Origin: JAVBQJ01 sp031549115
GTDB taxonomy: Bacteria; Verrucomicrobiota; Lentisphaeria; Victivallales; Victivallaceae
Assembly: GCA_031549115.1 (NCBI GenBank)
Contig: JAVBQJ010000049.1
Span: forward strand, 66,454-130,453
Direction of reading: 5' to 3'
Length of the DNA stretch: 64,000 nt
The position numbers were made by a program, and so were the translations under genes. The notes beneath the pieces were generated by a model. It saw nothing but the letters and a program-made list of their open reading frames with translations, ran no database searches and had not been told where the DNA came from. Within the stretch, counting starts at the first letter, position 1; each line of letters opens with the position of its first letter. This document shows positions 61,091 to 64,000 of the stretch, piece by piece.

Positions 61091-62077
61091 ATGAAGAAAA
61101 TCTGGAAACCGGCAGGCCTGCTGGCCTTACTTTTCCTGGGACTGGCATTCATTGTCACAGGCTGCGACGCAAAAGACGAAGACAGCACACCCAGCGAATA
61201 CTCCCTGAACGACTTCGACGGTTGGTGGTTCCGGCCGGAAGGCTACGTTTCAAAGGGAATTTCCATAGTCGATATCTTTAAGGTCGATGCCGAAGCCGGA
61301 AACTGGACGATCTACAACAAGCATGGAGCAGCGCTGGAAACGTTTTCCTGCCGCGCCGACGCGGATGGATTGACGCTGAATTTGGACGCTCTGGGCGATG
61401 CGACCTTTGGCCTCAAAGGCCAAACGCTGGTGGATGAGGAGGGGCGTGTGAATTTTGTCCGGGGCGAACCGATGGAGCTTTTCGACCCCGCGCCTTTCGC
61501 GGGCAAATGGTACAAAAGCGGCGATACCGACTCCAACTATTTTCTGCTCGATGGCAATTCCTATCAGAAGTTTGTCACGTATCTGCCGGACGAGCCGTCG
61601 GAAACGGGAACGTGGAAGATTGAAAACACGACAAGGATTTTCGAAGACAACTCGAGCGCCGAAGAGACGCAGCTGACATTCGAGGTTCCCGGCGATATGT
61701 TCGGCGGTGACAGTTATCGGCTGACCGAAGACAATACCGTGCTTTTCGACGGCTTTCACAAGGAATACTACGTGAAAGAATCCATATTGGGAACTCCCGC
61801 CGGGGATGCGGCCATCGCCAAATTCGAGTTGATCTGCCACAACTGGAGAGGACCCGAATTCGACAGCCCGTTCCTGACCTTCTCGGATTACGGCACATTC
61901 GAAATCACCACGTTCAATGAACAAGGCGAAGGCGTACGCGAATCCGCCGGCACCTGGAACCTGGACGGTGACAAGCTCGTAATCGACTTCAACGACGGCA
62001 CCGGCGAAATAATTCCGTACGCGGGGGAATCCATAGCGGTCGAACGCTATGGCATGACCTTCACCAAAAACGACTGA
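61091..62077 (+). CDS. Lipoprotein of unknown function, paralogue 2
   Basis: The 328-aa protein is collinear with paralogue 1 and shares most residues (FDGWWFRPEGY, KWYKSGDTDSNYFLL, GDMFGGDSYRLTEDNT, ILGTPAGDAAIAKFE). Its signal peptide ends in a lipobox (FIVTGC), and the mature N terminus carries a short acidic linker (DAKDEDSTPSEY), so it is probably membrane-anchored. Duplication of gene plus promoter followed by a change of localisation is the simplest history. CCGGAGGG precedes the ATG. The function is unknown. Confidence 0.8.
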   Translation: MKKIWKPAGLLALLFLGLAFIVTGCDAKDEDSTPSEYSLNDFDGWWFRPEGYVSKGISIVDIFKVDAEAGNWTIYNKHGAALETFSCRADADGLTLNLDALGDATFGLKGQTLVDEEGRVNFVRGEPMELFDPAPFAGKWYKSGDTDSNYFLLDGNSYQKFVTYLPDEPSETGTWKIENTTRIFEDNSSAEETQLTFEVPGDMFGGDSYRLTEDNTVLFDGFHKEYYVKESILGTPAGDAAIAKFELICHNWRGPEFDSPFLTFSDYGTFEITTFNEQGEGVRESAGTWNLDGDKLVIDFNDGTGEIIPYAGESIAVERYGMTFTKND

Positions 62078-62090
62078 CGTCCGGAGCGAT

Positions 62091-62123
62091 GCGAAAGAAT
62101 ATCCGGCTCCGATATTCTTTCGC
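62091..62123. terminator. Perfect 13-bp hairpin between convergent genes
   Basis: GCGAAAGAATATC (62091-62103) pairs with 62111-62123 across a 7-nt loop. It lies 13 nt after the paralogue 2 stop and 18 nt after that of the convergent nucleoside hydrolase gene. No T tract follows on either strand, so it may act by RNA stabilisation or as a weak terminator. Confidence 0.5.
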
Positions 62124-62141
62124 CGCTGCACAAAATCCGGC

Positions 62142-63065
62142 TCAGAAGCGCGGCTCGCGCAACTCCGGATGCTTCCGGTGATGGGCGTCGAGCCGGGCGA
62201 AGAGGTCGGCGAAAATAGCCGGAACCTCCAGAGCTTCATTCATCCACCACATCGCGCCGGTTTCTTCGCGCCAGGTGAGATCGGCAAAGTCGATCCGCCG
62301 CTTCGGCACCCGCGCCATCCGCACCCGCTCCGGATGGCTCAATGCGACGAACGGCGCGATATCCCAGATCGCCGTCGCCGCCGTCGGGGCGCCCCCGGTC
62401 ATCCGGGCGAAACGGTTGTACAGGAAACGCCCCAGCGCCCCGCGCGAAAGCAGCTCCCGCCGCGCGGTTGCATCATCCAGCCACAGGGTTTCCGCGATTC
62501 CGGCACATGGAAACAGATGGACCGGCAGCGCCGATTCCAGCACCGATTGCGTCGCTGCCAGGTCGCCGGAAAAGTTGAATTCAGCCGGTCCGCGTTCGTA
62601 ATTCTGGCTGCCGAGCCAGAGCATTTCGCAGCGCTCCGCCAGCGTCGGATCCAGTTGCAGCGCCGCCGCGATGTTGGTCAACGCCGCAATCGCGACAATA
62701 TACAACGGATGCTCCGCCGAATACGCCCGCGACAGCTCCACCAGATGCCGCGCCGCCGGATTGTTTTCCCTCCCCCCATCCGCGAGGAAACCGGTGGCCC
62801 CGGTGAACACCGGCGCCTCCGCCTCCGGAATCATCGACACCAGCCGCCGGATCTCCGCGTGGCTCTCCATCATCCCCTCCCCCGCGGTCGCCACCCGGAA
62901 ATGCAGAAACGGCGCCGCGTAAATCGCCCGGACCCGGAACGCCTCCGGACTCAACAATACCAACGCGATCGCAAACTGGTCGTCGGTTTCATTGCCGGTA
63001 TCCGAGTCGATCACGATATCCCGCCGCACACCGCCGGGGAACAAAGACTGCCAATCCGATTTCAT
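62142..63065 (-). CDS. Nucleoside hydrolase (inosine-uridine preferring type)
   Basis: The 307-aa protein has the calcium-binding motif IVIDSDTGNETDDQFAIAL at residues about 17-35, then HPLYIVAIAALTNIAAAL and a C-terminal segment with IWDIAPFVAL. The DxDxxxxxDD cluster and the DIAPFV loop place it in the IUNH superfamily, which hydrolyses the N-glycosidic bond of ribonucleosides. The TGNETDD wording is a variant of the usual TGxDDAxA. It is cytoplasmic, and divergent from an AraC regulator that may control it. Confidence 0.85.
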   Translation of the reverse strand: MKSDWQSLFPGGVRRDIVIDSDTGNETDDQFAIALVLLSPEAFRVRAIYAAPFLHFRVATAGEGMMESHAEIRRLVSMIPEAEAPVFTGATGFLADGGRENNPAARHLVELSRAYSAEHPLYIVAIAALTNIAAALQLDPTLAERCEMLWLGSQNYERGPAEFNFSGDLAATQSVLESALPVHLFPCAGIAETLWLDDATARRELLSRGALGRFLYNRFARMTGGAPTAATAIWDIAPFVALSHPERVRMARVPKRRIDFADLTWREETGAMWWMNEALEVPAIFADLFARLDAHHRKHPELREPRF

Positions 63066-63082
63066 ATTCCGCCCTTTCCGGT

Positions 63083-63111
63083 TTGTTTTTTACCTGTTTC
63101 TATGATACAGT
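63083..63111 (+). promoter_or_regulatory. Candidate promoter of the AraC gene at the right end
   Basis: TTGTTT (63083-63088), 17-bp spacer, TACAGT (63106-63111). If correct, transcription starts beyond the in-frame ATG at 63102 and translation must begin at 63174. Confidence 0.35.
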
Positions 63112-63173
63112 ATTTTTTAACGGAATGCAATAGCAAGCAAGCAGAATATTTCATCAAAAATCAGGACTTTTTT

Positions 63174-63893
63174 ATGGTCGAGCTTCATTTTGCCGGATTC
63201 TACGAGGGCAGTCAGTCCGTCGACTGGCATCAGCATGAAACCGGGGAATTCGTCTACCAGCAGTGCGGCGTCTGCCGCCACCGTCTCCCGAACGCTCCCG
63301 AAATGGAAACCCGCCCCGGCGACCTCTTGTACATCCCCGCCGGAATGCCGCACCATCAGACCAGTGTCGAATATGCCGAAACCATTTATGTCGGCTTCTC
63401 GGCACCGCACGGCACCGCCGCCGAAGCGTCGGTTCTGTCGGATCCGTTCACCGGGAAATGGATGGTTTTGCTCCATGAAGCGTGGCTGAGCAGCCACCCG
63501 GCGCGTCTGCCGATGCTCACGGCCGCCATGGAAATGCTGCTGGCGCTGTGGTGCCGGGAAGAAACGGAGCATGCGCTTCCGCCGAATCTGCGCACCGCCA
63601 AACGCTGTATGGATGAGCGCCTCGGCCAGGGCATCACCCCCGTCGAAGCCGCGCGCCGCTGCGGCATGAGCCCGAGCTACTTTTCCGCCCGGTTCCGGGA
63701 ATTTTTCGGCGAAACACCGATCCAATATCTGACGCGCAAACGGCTCGAACTGGCCGCCCGCCTGCTCGCCAACCCCTACACCGACCTCGAACGGATCGCC
63801 CGCCAATGCGGCTACCGCGACGCCAACTACCTCGCCCGCCGCTTCCGCGCCGCCCACGGCTGCTCCCCCTCCGAGTACCGCAAGGGGTTGTAG
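63174..63893 (+). CDS. AraC-family transcriptional regulator
   Basis: The 239-aa protein has a cupin sensor (about 8-75: SVDWHQHETGEFVYQ, GDLLYIPAGMPHH, where His residues recall metal-binding cupins) and the AraC DNA-binding domain (about 140-238: TPVEAARRCGMSPSYFSARFREFFGET and LERIARQCGYRDANYLARRFRAAHG). I place the start at 63174 because AGGA lies 7 nt upstream; an in-frame ATG at 63102 has no ribosome site. It is divergent from the nucleoside hydrolase gene, the probable target. A hairpin repeat follows its stop. Confidence 0.85.
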   Translation: MVELHFAGFYEGSQSVDWHQHETGEFVYQQCGVCRHRLPNAPEMETRPGDLLYIPAGMPHHQTSVEYAETIYVGFSAPHGTAAEASVLSDPFTGKWMVLLHEAWLSSHPARLPMLTAAMEMLLALWCREETEHALPPNLRTAKRCMDERLGQGITPVEAARRCGMSPSYFSARFREFFGETPIQYLTRKRLELAARLLANPYTDLERIARQCGYRDANYLARRFRAAHGCSPSEYRKGL

Positions 63894-63899
63894 GTTGTG

Positions 63900-64000
63900 T
63901 GTCCCGGGGGAGGGAGAAGGGACCCCTTTTGAGGTAAGGGGCTCCCTTCTCCCTCCCCCGAACCCCCCCCCTCATCCTCCTCAAACCTTTTCAACGTAAT
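63900..64000. repeat. Hairpin repeat, copy 2 (may continue past the right edge)
   Basis: This is the same element as at 51518-51613: arms CGGGGGAGGGAGAAGGG (63905-63921) and complement (63944-63960), inner CCCC/GGGG stem and a tail containing CTCAAACCTTTT. It starts a few bases after the stop of a plus-strand gene, as copy 1 does. Confidence 0.8.

Noticed and set aside
62169..63101. Open frame extending the right-end AraC gene upstream by over 300 residues
   Set aside because: It is antisense to the nucleoside hydrolase gene and has low-complexity Arg/Pro-rich translation; high GC creates such shadows.

Overview
The window looks like a chromosomal segment of an anaerobic, GC-rich member of the PVC superphylum, most likely Lentisphaerota (Victivallis-like). 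This is inferred from gene content, not from a marker gene: three single-gene pseudopilins with the [20 protein letters not shown] leader and H-x-DG tails, each beside a transcriptional regulator and a glycoside-hydrolase-type gene; an oversized GreA of about 709 aa as in chlamydiae; many AraC and GntR regulators beside glycosidases; and a Rex-linked [FeFe]-hydrogenase operon.

Region 1-9.5 kb is housekeeping on the minus strand: the start of clpB, mtnA, a GT39-type membrane glycosyltransferase, frr and giant greA. Region 7.3-10.7 kb is a GntR + GH36 alpha-galactosidase unit. At 10.8-12.9 kb a BlaI-type repressor and an M56 (BlaR1-like) membrane peptidase share a palindrome-covered promoter.

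Region 13.0-21.4 kb is a seven-gene minus-strand operon: rex, a [2Fe-2S] ferredoxin, a sensory-type hydrogenase with PAS domain, a SpoIIE-type phosphatase, then hydC, hydB and hydA of a trimeric, probably electron-bifurcating hydrogenase. Regulator, sensor and enzyme are therefore transcribed together. Region 21.6-28 kb (minus) holds a lipoprotein, a CPA2 antiporter, a second GT-C glycosyltransferase, an archaeal-type phosphoglycerate mutase, xseB and a DMT transporter. Region 28-31.4 kb (plus) holds uppP, proC, a GT2 glycosyltransferase and a class III adenylate cyclase.

From 31.4 kb to the end the window is accessory carbohydrate territory. Cassette A (31.4-35.4 kb): AraC, divergent pseudopilin + DUF6259-like hydrolase. 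Cassette B (37.7-48.3 kb): GntR, pseudopilin, secreted GH42-like enzyme, uroporphyrinogen-decarboxylase-fold protein, GH38 alpha-mannosidase, AraC, second URO-D-fold protein. Cassette C (51.7-55.8 kb): GntR, pseudopilin, DUF4838-like protein. Others are a 1188-aa GH42-like protein, tandem paralogous exported proteins whose promoter was duplicated with them, and a nucleoside hydrolase divergent from an AraC regulator. Between them lie a three-repeat 455-aa protein, a thioredoxin, an RRM RNA-binding protein, a methyltransferase, an old-yellow-enzyme oxidoreductase and several repeated hairpins.

No tRNA, rRNA, CRISPR array, transposase or phage gene was recognised. The best candidates for undescribed biology are the regulator-pseudopilin-hydrolase cassettes, the near-identical operator/promoter blocks flanking the GntR gene of cassette B, and a long hairpin repeat with a compensatory base change in its stem (51.5 kb and the right end).
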